64,000 nucleotides of DNA from Fodinibius sp034521915 (lineage in GTDB: Bacteria > Bacteroidota > Rhodothermia > Balneolales > Balneolaceae): assembly GCF_034521915.1 (NCBI RefSeq), contig NZ_JAXHLU010000010.1, positions 37,731-101,730 of the forward strand, read 5' to 3'. Positions 51,060-60,833 of the stretch are shown in pieces. The translations under genes and the position numbers were made by a program. The notes beneath the pieces were generated by a model. That model was not told the DNA's origin, ran no database searches, and saw nothing but the letters and a program-made list of their open reading frames with translations. How positions within the stretch are numbered: the first letter of the stretch is position 1; the number at the start of each line of letters is the position of its first letter.

Positions 51060-51887
51060 ATGAACAAAATGTCAAGAGACATAGAACTGGAAAAGCAAAT
51101 TGATGCCTATGTTAAGGGCAAACTGTCAGAGGAGGAAGCCCAAGAACTCTGGGAAAAACTTCTCCAGCATCCCGACTATATTGAGCTTTTAAAGACTGAG
51201 TTGGGTGTAAAGTCTATTCTTGAAAAACGTTCTTCCAACAATAACTCCACCTCTGCCGAAGAAAGCAGTATTATTTACTCTATTCAGAATTCCTGGAAAT
51301 GGATGGCGGCCGCTGCTGCAGTTGCACTGTTAGTTGTTTCAATCAACTTCTTTCAACTAGATACAAACAAATCATTACAGAGCGAAGTACCCGGCCAATT
51401 TAATCTGGCAGAGAATCTTTCCTCTGCGGAAGTATTTCGCAGCCAAAAAACAGCAACACTCCCAGCAGATTCACTGCTCAACCGGGGATTCGAAGCCGCA
51501 CTTTCCGGTGATATATCAAAAGCTATTGCTGCCTACGATAAAATTATAAACAAATATGGCGACGAATCTGCCGCTACAAAGGCGTATCTAAATAAAGGTA
51601 TTATACAGTACAATAGCGGGAAATTCGGTGAATCAATCGAATCATTTAAGGCCGTTATAAAAAGAGATACTAAAAGAGATGTCTTAGAAGAAAAAGCGTA
51701 TTGGTATATGGGAAATGCCTTTATCAATATTGAGCAACTGGAAAAAGCACGGGAAGCTATTCATAAAGTTTATTCCATGGATGGCATTTATCGTAAACCC
51801 TCTTTCAGGCTGCTTAAAAAACTGGATTATAAATTGGGGAATGTTGATTTCGATAACTTTGAAGAGCAGATTAAGGAAGGCAAATAA
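51060..51887 (+). CDS. membrane protein with periplasmic TPR, probable anti-sigma factor
   Basis: 275 residues from ATG 51060; an in-frame TTG two codons upstream is less likely. N-terminal cytoplasmic helical segment (EKQIDAYVKGKLSEEEAQELWEKLLQHP), one transmembrane helix (about 83-100, WMAAAAAVALLVVSINFF), then a periplasmic part with three TPR-like repeats (ALSGDISKAIAAYDKII, KAYLNKGIIQYNSGKFGESIESFKAVI). Gene order after an ECF sigma factor and this layout are those of TPR-type anti-sigma factors in Bacteroidota. No zinc-finger HxxxCxxC is present, so the sigma-binding mode is inferred. Confidence 0.7.
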   Translation: MNKMSRDIELEKQIDAYVKGKLSEEEAQELWEKLLQHPDYIELLKTELGVKSILEKRSSNNNSTSAEESSIIYSIQNSWKWMAAAAAVALLVVSINFFQLDTNKSLQSEVPGQFNLAENLSSAEVFRSQKTATLPADSLLNRGFEAALSGDISKAIAAYDKIINKYGDESAATKAYLNKGIIQYNSGKFGESIESFKAVIKRDTKRDVLEEKAYWYMGNAFINIEQLEKAREAIHKVYSMDGIYRKPSFRLLKKLDYKLGNVDFDNFEEQIKEGK

Positions 51888-51959
51888 GCTTTCGAAACTT
51901 TGCAAATAATGAGTTAATTTACTTGCCGTAAAAGTTGGTTAACTCATTCCACATTTATT

Positions 51960-52973
51960 TTGCAAAACCCACTGTTAGACGCTTCTGATAATGACCAAGA
52001 GTTTGAACGCACGCTGCGGCCAACTCGCATCAGCGAGTTTATCGGCCAAAAGAAAGTTATTCAAAATCTTTCGGTTTTTATTGAGGCTGCCCAAAAACGT
52101 GATGAGGCTTTAGATCACGTTATTCTTTCGGGACCTCCCGGCTTGGGGAAAACGACATTAGCCCATATTATTGCCAATGAGATGGGCGTTCAAATTAAAC
52201 CGACCACGGGACCTGTTCTTGAAAAGCCAGGTGACCTTGCCGGCATGCTCACCAATCTCGAAGAGGGCGATGTCCTTTTCATTGATGAAATTCATCGACT
52301 TAATCCGGTTGTAGAGGAATACCTGTATTCAGCCATGGAAGACTACCAGCTGGATATTGTAATCGATTCGGGTCCCAATGCCCGCAGTATCCAAATCGAA
52401 CTCAACCGCTTTACACTAGTGGGCGCAACCACGCGAAAAGGACTGCTTACCGCACCGCTGCGTGCTCGCTTTGGTATCGACATGCGGCTCGACTACTACG
52501 ATGTTGAACTCCTGCAGCGCATTGCACTCCGCACGGCCAGCATTTTGAATATGGGTATCACTGAAACAGGAGCACACGAAATTGCGCGCCGTAGTCGGGG
52601 CACACCTCGAATTGTCAATAAACTGTTACGGCGTACGCGTGACTTTGCCCAAGTAAAAGATATGGATACTATTAACGATGAAATTGCCGATACAGCTCTA
52701 AATGCTCTTGATGTTGACGAGAATGGGCTGGATGAAATGGATATCCGTATTTTAAAAGCAATTATCGAAAATTACGAAGGAGGTCCCGTGGGATTGGGAA
52801 CGCTGGGTGTTGCTGTAGGAGAAGACAAAGGTACTATCGAAGAAGTTTATGAACCATACCTAATTAAGGAAGGGTTTCTGCAAAGAACACCAAAGGGACG
52901 AATCGCAACCCGCCAGGCTTTTGAGTATTTAGGAGTAAATCCCGATAAAAAAGAAGGGGATTTATTTAATTAG
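51960..52973 (+). CDS. ruvB: Holliday junction branch migration ATPase RuvB
   Basis: 337 residues from a TTG start at 51960. The conserved opening LRPTRISEFIGQKKVIQNL, Walker A GPPGLGKTTLAHIIA, Walker B VLFIDEIHRLNPVVEEYLY, sensor GATTRKGLLTAPLRARFGI, and the winged helix GPVGLGTLGVAVGEDKGTIEEVYEPYLIKEGFLQRTPKGR. Hexameric motor that drives branch migration with RuvA, here not adjacent. Full length. Confidence 0.97.
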   Translation: MQNPLLDASDNDQEFERTLRPTRISEFIGQKKVIQNLSVFIEAAQKRDEALDHVILSGPPGLGKTTLAHIIANEMGVQIKPTTGPVLEKPGDLAGMLTNLEEGDVLFIDEIHRLNPVVEEYLYSAMEDYQLDIVIDSGPNARSIQIELNRFTLVGATTRKGLLTAPLRARFGIDMRLDYYDVELLQRIALRTASILNMGITETGAHEIARRSRGTPRIVNKLLRRTRDFAQVKDMDTINDEIADTALNALDVDENGLDEMDIRILKAIIENYEGGPVGLGTLGVAVGEDKGTIEEVYEPYLIKEGFLQRTPKGRIATRQAFEYLGVNPDKKEGDLFN

Positions 52974-53133
52974 ATACATCAAAAAATAAGTAATTAATTT
53001 CCATGATATTTGATTATCAAATTTCATTATTCCCTGTTAATCACGTAACAGAATAGAAACAACAACTCCCGATCTCTTATTAAAACTAAGAACGTTTCCT
53101 TTCGAGCGTTTTAACCGGTGTCCTGTTAATATT

Positions 53134-53151
53134 ACGCTACAAGCGTAGCGT
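53134..53151. other. short hairpin in the ruvB-metK gap
   Basis: ACGCTAC-AAGC-GTAGCGT, a 7-bp stem, in the 475-bp gene-free gap 52974-53448. A 464-codon frame that reaches back to 53203 is only the metK frame extended and is not coding upstream of 53449. No SAM-riboswitch core was found. The rest is AT-rich with no other recognisable feature. Confidence 0.35.
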
Positions 53152-53448
53152 GGCGATGTTAACATGGATTAACGGTGCAGACTTAGAAATTAACGGCAGC
53201 GTATGCTGACTGACCAAGCTGGAAATATTGAACTTCTAGGCACAAAGGGAGTCGTTCATATTATTGATGGCGTATTATTGCAAAGCTTAAAACAGCGTTT
53301 TTATTACCTGCATAACTCTTTATTAAAAAACGTACACTCTAAAAATAATGGGGCTTTTTTTACTGACAGATCATCCTGCATAATTATACATATTTTTGTA
53401 GCTTCAAGGCTTCTTAATAATCACTATTACACGAACTTTTTTACTCAA

Positions 53449-54597
53449 ATGAAAAACCTTTTCACTTCCGAATCTGTATCAGAAGGGCACCCCGATAAAG
53501 TGGCTGATCAAATTTCTGATTCCATCCTCGATGCAATGCTAGAACGCGATCCCGATTCACGGGTTGCCGTAGAAACATTGGTAACAACCGGGCTTGCCGT
53601 TATTTCCGGAGAAGTTACGACCGAAGCTTATGTAGATGTTCAAGAAATAACACGTGATGTCATCCGAAATATCGGATACACCAAAAACTCGTATCGCTTC
53701 GATTCGGAATCGTGTGGCGTTTTGACAACCATTCACCAGCAGAGTCCGGATATTGCACAAGGCGTTGACGAAGGCGAAGATAAAGAAATGGGAGCCGGTG
53801 ACCAGGGTATGATGTTTGGCTACGCTACCAATGAAACGGATACCTACATGCCGATGACGCTTCAGTATTCCCACGATTTACTTCGGGAGCTGGCGCACAT
53901 CCGCAAAGAAACAGCATTGCTGCCATATCTTGCTCCCGACAGTAAGAGTCAGGTTACGGTAGAATATGATGACGAGGGAAATCCCAAAAGAGTGGATACC
54001 ATTGTTATTTCTACACAGCACGACGAGGGCGTTGATCAAATAAAAATTAAAGAGGACCTGAAAAAGCATCTTATCCCGGAAGTTATCTCGGAAGAGTTAA
54101 TGGATGCAGAAACAATTCTCCATGTAAATCCCACCGGAAAATTTGTGATTGGAGGTCCACATGGAGATACCGGGCTGACAGGACGAAAAATTATTGTCGA
54201 TACGTATGGCGGACGCGGTGCACACGGCGGCGGTGCTTTCTCCGGAAAGGACCCATCAAAAGTAGATCGGAGTGCGGCCTATGCTTCAAGACATATTGCA
54301 AAGAATGTTGTTGCCGCTGGTCTGGCCGAAGAATGCCTTATACAACTTGCTTATGCTATCGGTATTGCAGAACCTGTTTCGGTTAATGTAAATACTTATG
54401 GCACCGGAAAAGTAAAAGATGCTGAATTAGCACAAGCTATTAAGCAGACGTTTGATCTGACACCCGCAGGCATTATCAGTCGATTCAATCTAAAACGACC
54501 TATTTATTCAAAAACCGCAGCATACGGACACTTTGGTCGCAGTGAATTTCCCTGGGAAAAACTGGACTATACCGATAAGCTGACCAATGCTTTATAA
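53449..54597 (+). CDS. metK: S-adenosylmethionine synthase
   Basis: 382 residues from ATG 53449 (MKNLFTSESVSEGHPDKV), the universal MetK opening that fixes the start. Motifs: GHPDKVADQISDSILD, the hexapeptide GAGDQGMMFGYAT, HGDTGLTGRKIIVDTYGG and GGGAFSGKDPSKVDRS, ending at FPWEKLD. Makes SAM from methionine and ATP; tetramer in the cytoplasm; essential. The 475-bp gap upstream lacks a visible SAM sensor. Confidence 0.97.
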   Translation: MKNLFTSESVSEGHPDKVADQISDSILDAMLERDPDSRVAVETLVTTGLAVISGEVTTEAYVDVQEITRDVIRNIGYTKNSYRFDSESCGVLTTIHQQSPDIAQGVDEGEDKEMGAGDQGMMFGYATNETDTYMPMTLQYSHDLLRELAHIRKETALLPYLAPDSKSQVTVEYDDEGNPKRVDTIVISTQHDEGVDQIKIKEDLKKHLIPEVISEELMDAETILHVNPTGKFVIGGPHGDTGLTGRKIIVDTYGGRGAHGGGAFSGKDPSKVDRSAAYASRHIAKNVVAAGLAEECLIQLAYAIGIAEPVSVNVNTYGTGKVKDAELAQAIKQTFDLTPAGIISRFNLKRPIYSKTAAYGHFGRSEFPWEKLDYTDKLTNAL

Positions 54598-54626
54598 GCA
54601 CCCAGTTTCCTAAAATTTATCAATTG

Positions 54627-54667
54627 AAAAAAGAGACATCTCTAAATATGGGGTGTCTCTTTTTTTA
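54627..54667. terminator. bidirectional terminator between metK and the AsmA-like gene
   Basis: AAAAAAGAGACA and TGTCTCTTTTTT form a long stem with a 17-nt centre, A and T runs on both sides, between convergent genes. Confidence 0.9.
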
Positions 54668-54687
54668 TAAGGATGATAGGAAATCTG

Positions 54688-55377
54688 CTATCCGTCAAGC
54701 ATATCTTGCAACGTGTCTTTTGCTTTATCCATCAAACCCTGAGAGGCTGCTTCTTGCAGAGCCTTTTCCAAAACAGGTTTAAGTATTTGCTGTATCGTCT
54801 GTTCCATGGTATTGTTACCACTGCGACCAATACCCTCCATTTCTATTTTAGAAAATTCGGCTTTTACAGACTTCTCACTGCCAATATCAGCTGCTAATGT
54901 AACCTGCCCATTTTCTACCAACAAGTATTCAACTATTAGATTTGTATCCGAAGGGGATGATTCTCCCATGTTACCGGTAAGCGCATCTAAGTTATTACCC
55001 GTTGCTTTTTGCTCATAATAAAGCTCCGGCTTTTGTACGCGGATTTCTTTAACAATAACTGTATTCGAAAGAAGAGAGGACACTTTCAACTTTATAGAAA
55101 TCTCTTGCAGCTTGGCGGCAGGCTTATCGCTAAAGCCTTCGGGATTGTGAATCGTAAATCCCTTTATGGTTCCGGAACCGTTTAAAAGGGATATTGAAAC
55201 ATCTTCAACATCAACCGAGGTATTAAGTACCTCCGCCGTAGTACTTTCCAGACTGGATTGTACCATGCTGTCAATGCTCAACGATAGGATTAGCGCTCCT
55301 GTAGCACCAACTATAATAATAGCAAAAAGGACCTGAAAAACAGGTTTTAAATCTAATTTTGACTTAAATAAACTCAT
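54688..55377 (-). CDS. AsmA-like single-pass membrane protein
   Basis: 229 residues. One transmembrane helix near the N-terminus (about 14-34, VLFAIIIVGATGALILSLSI), then a beta-rich region with the AsmA-type pattern VEDVSISLLNGSGTIKGFTIHNPEG, AKLQEISIKLKVSSLLSNTVIVKEIRVQKPELYYEQ. AsmA-like proteins take part in lipid transport or outer-membrane homeostasis. Short compared with full AsmA, so a partial or small family member. C-terminal coiled part (TIQQILKPVLEKALQEAASQ) is unusual. Confidence 0.65.
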   Translation of the reverse strand: MSLFKSKLDLKPVFQVLFAIIIVGATGALILSLSIDSMVQSSLESTTAEVLNTSVDVEDVSISLLNGSGTIKGFTIHNPEGFSDKPAAKLQEISIKLKVSSLLSNTVIVKEIRVQKPELYYEQKATGNNLDALTGNMGESSPSDTNLIVEYLLVENGQVTLAADIGSEKSVKAEFSKIEMEGIGRSGNNTMEQTIQQILKPVLEKALQEAASQGLMDKAKDTLQDMLDG

Positions 55378-55444
55378 ATGAACTAACTCATTTTTTGATT
55401 ATTGGAATATAACAGGGTTCAACCAAAATATTTGAGAAAATAAA

Positions 55445-55480
55445 AAAGGCATGGAAATTAAAATTATTTCCATGCCTAAA
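55445..55480 (-). terminator. rho-independent terminator after the M14 peptidase gene
   Basis: On the minus strand GGCATGGAAAT..ATTTCCATGCC followed by TTTTT; arms at 55448-55458 and 55466-55476. Lies about 30 bp past the stop codon at 55506. Confidence 0.88.
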
Positions 55481-55505
55481 GAAGTTAATGCACTATTATT
55501 ATGGA

Positions 55506-58118
55506 TTAATTACCCGCTCCTCCATCGATTGTTTGGCCAAAAAAGATGGCATTCATGAATAGCTTGTTCGTACCAAACCAAAAGGCCCTGAAATTGGGAT
55601 TATCAGTCATCGAGATGACACGTCCACTGCCAACATCACTGACCACAACAGCCGCGGTACCCGATAGTTTTTCAAGGTTTTCATCAGAAATATAGCCGCT
55701 GGCCAATGGATCTTCGGTATAATATAATGGCGTGGCATAGGGATTTTCGGCCTTTTTTACGAAAAGTGTACTATTGCGGAAAACCGTTAAATCTTCATCA
55801 TTATAGCCATATCCCAGCGGGTGTGTTAGATCGAGCTTGGTATCAAAAATAGTACCTCCAATGTATTGTGCGCCGCGAGCCTTACTCATATCCGCGTAGG
55901 GCTTGGGCGTTACCTCCTTCTCTTCTTCGGACTCTTCATCCTTAAGATATTCAATGTTTGCCAGCCCATTCCGCTCGGCCCAATTGTTGGCATACTTTGT
56001 AGTGATGAGCGTACCCCCGTTATGGGTCCAGCGTTTAATCTTTTCAATAGCCCGATCAGATAGATTATCATAATTGCCATTAACCATCACAATTACATTA
56101 TACCGACTCAAGTCAGCTTGCTCGGTGCGATCCATTGGAAAAAGAGTGGGAGGCATATCAAAGCGTTGATCCAAAAGATGCCATACTTCACCCACTTCAT
56201 ACGAGCTTGCACCATCACCGGAAAGTACAGCAACAGATGGCTTTTCAAGATCTTCAAAAGAACCGCTGCCCAAATCAATTCCGCTCGGAGTAAGTCCTGT
56301 CCCAACCGAATAAACCGTTAGGCCATCTTCATCTGCAGCCTGTTTAACGAGCTTATGGATCTTTTCCTGATCTACCGACTGTGGCCCCAATGGTACCAAA
56401 ATAGTTCCATAATCAAATTTTTGGGTACCCTCTGCCGTAACGCCCGTAAATGGTTTCGATGCAACTTTCACCCGTACTCCCGCATCAAGCAGACGATTTA
56501 CCGCTCGTGGTGCGTAGTATTCATCCCATTCAAATACATAGGCATAGTCACTTTCACCGCCCAGCACTTCACCGGTTGGGAACTCCGGCAATCCATCTAC
56601 TTTATTACCGAGAAGATTATCGCTATAATCACGGCCTTCCAGTTCAGCAAATGGCAGATTAAAAGCGTATGGCATGGTCCAGGCCGAGACATCATAAAAC
56701 AAGCTATCGGTAAAGGTAGTACGTTGCTCAAATAACGCTTTTACAAACCGGTACTGTTTTTGATCTGATGGAATCACATACGATGATCCACTTTTAAAAG
56801 TCTCTCCATCAACAGTGATGTCCATTTTTAAATCATATAAATCTACTTTGTGTCGACGCAACAGCTCTGCTAAGTGATAGGTTCGGGCCTGGTCTTCTTC
56901 GATACCAAAAACGTAGCCCTCAATATCGGCATCCTCACCTTCGCGCTTGGCCTGCTTATAAAAGTTACGCTGATAATTCAGGATCTCCTGCCGCAAATTC
57001 TGTGAAGCATCCCAAGTTGATAGCGAAGTTAAAAACTGGTTCTTTATCGTAAAGGGAAACTTCAAAACACCGTGTTCACTTTCCTGTGCATGTCCGCGAG
57101 AGCTGGCTTGTTCAAACAAAATACCGATACTACCATTTACATCGGGATAGGTTGAGCCTTTCCCATAATAGAAATCATCGAAGCTTTCCTGAGAGTAATA
57201 TAGACGCTTATTTTTATCAAAAATCTCTGCATGATAGTCTGCAATAGCCTTCGTTAAATTTTGGTTTTTCTCCGGAGTAATGGGATGGGTGCGCGATTGT
57301 ATTCCAGGCTGGAAAAAGAATGTAGAGTTCGTGCCCATCTCATGATGATCAGTCAAAATATTGGGCTTCCACTTGTGGAAATTATTAATGCGTCCCTGGC
57401 TTGTGGGATGCTGAACCAACATCCAGTCGCGGTTCAAATCAAACCAATAGTGATTGGTTCGGGCACTCGGCCAGCGCTGGTTAAGCTCCATGCTATTGGG
57501 ATCAGCCACCATGTTTTTACTCTTGTGCGTATTCGCCCAGCTGGCGAATCTATTTAATCCGTCGGGATTTAGACTTGGATCCAGTAAAATTACGCTATTC
57601 TGCAATTTTTCTTCGATCTCCTTGCCCTGTGCCGCAGCCATATAATAAGCCACAAGCATCGACGCATTCGAACCACTCGACTCGTCGCCATGGATGCTAT
57701 ATCCCATATACAACACAATGGGCATTTCGGCCGTATTTAATTCATCAGATTTGGCCGGATTCGTAAGCGAAACGTGCTCTTTTCGAATCTGATCGATATT
57801 ATTATGATTAGAAGGAGATGTAATGGTTAAATAAACCAAGTCCCGATCTTCATACGTTTCGCCAAATTTATGAAGTGTCACCCGATCGGATGCTCCGGCC
57901 ACTGCTCGCATATACTGTACCAGCTGATCATGGCGGACGTGCCATTCTCCGGGTACCATACCCAGTATTTCTTGAGGGGTAGGAATAGACTCATCGTATT
58001 CAACATCCTGCGGCAGATAATATTCCATAGAGGCCTCGGCATCAGCCGGACTTTGGGCCTGCACTCCAACCCCTGCAAGTAAGACCAATAGCGAAACGAG
58101 AAGTGTACGTAATTTCAT
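55506..58118 (-). CDS. exported M14-family zinc carboxypeptidase
   Basis: 870 residues. Signal peptide (core LLVSLLVLLAGVGVQAQ). M14 catalytic part, residues about 60-340: zinc HxxE in GYSIHGDESSGS, SLNPDGLNRF, NQRWPSARTNHYWFDLNRDWM, and the third ligand His within TDHHEMG. The following region (about 350-870) is a long accessory part with a glutamine amidotransferase-like fold near the end (VAVLSGDGASSYEVGEVWHLLDQRFDMPP, WTHNGGTLITTKYA), typical of the large secreted M14 peptidases of Bacteroidota. Likely a periplasmic or surface peptidase. Confidence 0.9.
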   Translation of the reverse strand: MKLRTLLVSLLVLLAGVGVQAQSPADAEASMEYYLPQDVEYDESIPTPQEILGMVPGEWHVRHDQLVQYMRAVAGASDRVTLHKFGETYEDRDLVYLTITSPSNHNNIDQIRKEHVSLTNPAKSDELNTAEMPIVLYMGYSIHGDESSGSNASMLVAYYMAAAQGKEIEEKLQNSVILLDPSLNPDGLNRFASWANTHKSKNMVADPNSMELNQRWPSARTNHYWFDLNRDWMLVQHPTSQGRINNFHKWKPNILTDHHEMGTNSTFFFQPGIQSRTHPITPEKNQNLTKAIADYHAEIFDKNKRLYYSQESFDDFYYGKGSTYPDVNGSIGILFEQASSRGHAQESEHGVLKFPFTIKNQFLTSLSTWDASQNLRQEILNYQRNFYKQAKREGEDADIEGYVFGIEEDQARTYHLAELLRRHKVDLYDLKMDITVDGETFKSGSSYVIPSDQKQYRFVKALFEQRTTFTDSLFYDVSAWTMPYAFNLPFAELEGRDYSDNLLGNKVDGLPEFPTGEVLGGESDYAYVFEWDEYYAPRAVNRLLDAGVRVKVASKPFTGVTAEGTQKFDYGTILVPLGPQSVDQEKIHKLVKQAADEDGLTVYSVGTGLTPSGIDLGSGSFEDLEKPSVAVLSGDGASSYEVGEVWHLLDQRFDMPPTLFPMDRTEQADLSRYNVIVMVNGNYDNLSDRAIEKIKRWTHNGGTLITTKYANNWAERNGLANIEYLKDEESEEEKEVTPKPYADMSKARGAQYIGGTIFDTKLDLTHPLGYGYNDEDLTVFRNSTLFVKKAENPYATPLYYTEDPLASGYISDENLEKLSGTAAVVVSDVGSGRVISMTDNPNFRAFWFGTNKLFMNAIFFGQTIDGGAGN

Positions 58119-58194
58119 AATCCAATAGTTTTAATTAGCAAAAGCTGTTCGTGCCTAAGTGTAAAGGTTATGAATGAAAAATGTTTTAAAAAAT

Positions 58195-58226
58195 AAAAGG
58201 CATCGACCGTTTTGCCGATGCCTTTT
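58195..58226 (-). terminator. terminator downstream of the baeRF gene
   Basis: AAAAGGCATCG (58195-58205) pairs with CGATGCCTTTT (58216-58226); on the minus strand this is a GC stem followed by a T run. It is 50 bp past the baeRF stop. Confidence 0.88.
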
Positions 58227-58277
58227 CAAATATATTGCTGAAATAACTAGACATGCTATCAAATCTATGCAAGATCG

Positions 58278-59417
58278 TTATGCATATCGAAATATAGCCG
58301 CAATTGAAGAACCATTGGGCATATCTTCTTTATCGAGTGCATATACATTACCACTTTGGGTTAGCGTTTTGATAGCAGCCATGTTTATCAAATCGTGCTC
58401 CCCGTTCTGAGGTTCTGCACTGTGATGTACGGTATCGCGTTCCATATCAAACCAACCCCAGCTGTGCTCTCCAATCGGTACAAACAATGATTCAACCTTT
58501 CCATAGTAAGCCGCCTCTACAATTTGGGATAAATTGTCGGACTGTTTTTCCGATCCGGATAGGTCGCCAAAACGCTCAATATCATCGTACATACTCTGCA
58601 GAAAGTACGATTTAATAACTTTCCAGCCCTCATTTTTTATTTCTTCGTTGTTTTTTGGGTCAGCATTTCCGGATACAGTTTGATCCATTAGTCGACTGTA
58701 ATTATTGACCTTTTTGTATTCAGCAATTGCTTCGTTCACCCCAGCCAAAATAAGCGGATCATTTCGTTTACGAAGAATCGAAGTCACTTCATTTTCAACA
58801 GCTTTTAAGTAATTTATGACTTCCTCGGTGTTGGTATCACTCGATCCACCCTGTCCGTGAAAGATCGCCTGGGCATTTGCCCCTTGTCCGGCATGATGCT
58901 GAAGATTATCTTCATAAACATCGTACTTCAAAAACTCTTCCAGGCTTTCGGGTGCTTCTTCGAGCTCAATTTCCTCAACATTAGCACGTGTACACTTTAG
59001 CAGTCGCATTTTCTTTTGACTGAGAGCTAAAATACAGAACGTCCCTTCCAACGTAATCATGGGCACCAGCGGAGTGATTAAAAAATGATCATCAACCATC
59101 ACCCGCTCTTTAAATGCATGCGGAATGCGGTAATATTCAAAATCATCATCACTTATAAATAACGCTAAGCCCTTATCATTATGTCGCCAGAAGTTGGGTT
59201 GATCCAACAGCTTTATTGCATCATCCAGCAACTCGTCAATTTCTTTTTGTCTGAGTTCTCTGTTTTTCAATTGCTCAACAGCCTGTGTGAGCAAATTCTT
59301 TAACCGGATAGGATCTTGCTGAACTTCCTCACCGGCTTTATGCGTGGGTAAATAAATTGATACACAATAGGTACTTTCTTTATTAGCAAGGTCGAGGATG
59401 TTTTGGCGCGTAATCAT
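58278..59417 (-). CDS. baeRF-family protein (release-factor-like)
   Basis: 379 residues from ATG 59417, chosen because a strong Shine-Dalgarno (GGAGG at about 59426-59422 on this strand) sits directly before it; an ATG four codons upstream would bury that site. ESTYCVSIYLPTHKAGEEVQQDPIRLKNLL and the later FCILALSQKKMRLLKCTR give the baeRF (bacterial archaeo-eukaryotic release-factor-like) pattern, followed by ILAGVNEAIAEYKKVN. The family shares the eRF1 domain 2 fold, but its role, possibly ribosome rescue or stress, is not established. Divergent from rtcB, 152 bp apart. Confidence 0.82.
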   Translation of the reverse strand: MITRQNILDLANKESTYCVSIYLPTHKAGEEVQQDPIRLKNLLTQAVEQLKNRELRQKEIDELLDDAIKLLDQPNFWRHNDKGLALFISDDDFEYYRIPHAFKERVMVDDHFLITPLVPMITLEGTFCILALSQKKMRLLKCTRANVEEIELEEAPESLEEFLKYDVYEDNLQHHAGQGANAQAIFHGQGGSSDTNTEEVINYLKAVENEVTSILRKRNDPLILAGVNEAIAEYKKVNNYSRLMDQTVSGNADPKNNEEIKNEGWKVIKSYFLQSMYDDIERFGDLSGSEKQSDNLSQIVEAAYYGKVESLFVPIGEHSWGWFDMERDTVHHSAEPQNGEHDLINMAAIKTLTQSGNVYALDKEDMPNGSSIAAIFRYA

Positions 59418-59569
59418 AAATTCCTCCAAAGAATATTTTATTAACTACCAGCTTGTTATGTACAAACAGTTTTACATATTTAAAAATTCAAAGGCAGCTA
59501 ATCATTTTAAAACTGATTTCTGTTATTATTGTATAAGGAAGTATAACAAATAAAGCTATAGATATTACA

Positions 59570-60754
59570 ATGGTTTCTCAATTAACCGAAGAAAACTCCA
59601 TCTTCGGCCAACCCGATGAAAATACGCTTGAGCAATATCATGATGTGCTGATGCGGGCCGAGCGCGGTGCCCTTATGGCAGATGCGCATGTGGGATACAT
59701 AATGCCGATTGGAGGAGTCATGGCTTACCAAAACAAAGTTTCTCCCGTTGGTGTGGGTTTCGATATCGGCTGTGGTAATATGGCTGTAAAACTGGACAAA
59801 ACAACCGCTGATTTTGATACTTCTGCTGCTTTAGACATCATTGAGGACCGTATCCAATTCGGCTTGGGCAAGGAAAATCCAGACGCCCCGACCGATCATT
59901 CCCTTTTTGACGCCCCCGAATGGGATGCTTATCCAAATAAAAAGATAGCCTCATCACTAAAACAGACCGCACGCGAACAACTTGGTACCGTTGGTTCGGG
60001 CAACCACTACGTAGATCTGTTCCATGACGAAGAGGATTATATCTGGATAGGAGTCCATTTTGGCAGTCGGGGCTTTGGATATAAAACAGCTCAGGGATTT
60101 ATGAATCTTTCACAAGGTAAAGAGTGGAACGCCAATTTTGAACAGAAAGAAGTACTCCTCGATCTCGACACGCCGCTGGGACAAGATTATTTTGCCGCCA
60201 TGAACCTTGCCGGTTGCTATGCCTATGCTGGCCGCGAATGGGTCTGTCACACACTTGCTGAAGCATTTGATGCTACCATTTTGGATGAGGTTCATAACAA
60301 TCACAATTTCGCGTGGAAAGAAGAACACTTTGGACAGCATCTGGTTGTGGTTCGGAAAGGAGCTACTCCGGCATTCCCAGGTCAACGCGGATTTGTCGGA
60401 GGTAGCATGGGCGATATCTCAGTCATCCTCGAAGGCAGGGAGTCAGAACAAAGTAAAAAGGCTCTTTACTCAACCATCCACGGGGCGGGTCGATTAATGT
60501 CGCGAACGCAGGCAAAAGGTAATTACAGAGGGCGTGATCTCTCTCAATCAGCTATTAAGCCAGATATGATTTACGATCATCTTCAAAAAATGGGCGTTGA
60601 GCTCCGCGGCGGCGGACTCGATGAAGCACCGCAGGTATACCGTCAGCTTAAAGACGTGCTAAATTATCATCAAAACACCATTAACATTCATCATTACCTC
60701 AAACCCATAGGAGTAGTAATGGACGGACCCGAGCAATTCAAACCAAATTCCTAA
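59570..60754 (+). CDS. rtcB: RtcB-family RNA ligase
   Basis: 394 residues. Metal ligands Asp65 and Cys68 in VGFDIGCGN, GTVGSGNHYVDLF, the HFGSRGFG region, and the GMP-accepting His304 in HGAGR. Slightly shorter than E. coli RtcB, within the range of short bacterial forms. Joins 2',3'-cyclic-phosphate or 3'-phosphate RNA ends to 5'-OH ends with GTP and Mn2+. No RtcA or archease is adjacent, so the cell might use a stand-alone repair path; kptA elsewhere in the window could be a related 2'-phosphate step but is not linked. Confidence 0.93.
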   Translation: MVSQLTEENSIFGQPDENTLEQYHDVLMRAERGALMADAHVGYIMPIGGVMAYQNKVSPVGVGFDIGCGNMAVKLDKTTADFDTSAALDIIEDRIQFGLGKENPDAPTDHSLFDAPEWDAYPNKKIASSLKQTAREQLGTVGSGNHYVDLFHDEEDYIWIGVHFGSRGFGYKTAQGFMNLSQGKEWNANFEQKEVLLDLDTPLGQDYFAAMNLAGCYAYAGREWVCHTLAEAFDATILDEVHNNHNFAWKEEHFGQHLVVVRKGATPAFPGQRGFVGGSMGDISVILEGRESEQSKKALYSTIHGAGRLMSRTQAKGNYRGRDLSQSAIKPDMIYDHLQKMGVELRGGGLDEAPQVYRQLKDVLNYHQNTINIHHYLKPIGVVMDGPEQFKPNS

Positions 60755-60833
60755 ATCCTTCTTTTTAGTTTCACTCCCAATTTTGTTATTGTTCTTTCAA
60801 ATTTCACAAATTTCTCAATCACAGATTCCTGTT

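Noticed and set aside
53203..53448. MetK extended upstream by 82 codons
   Set aside because: MetK proteins begin at MxxxFTSESVSEGHPDK; the upstream codons are AT-rich read-through.
52974..53448. SAM riboswitch before metK
   Set aside because: No SAM-I, SAM-II or SAM-IV core motif could be recognised; only a short hairpin was found.
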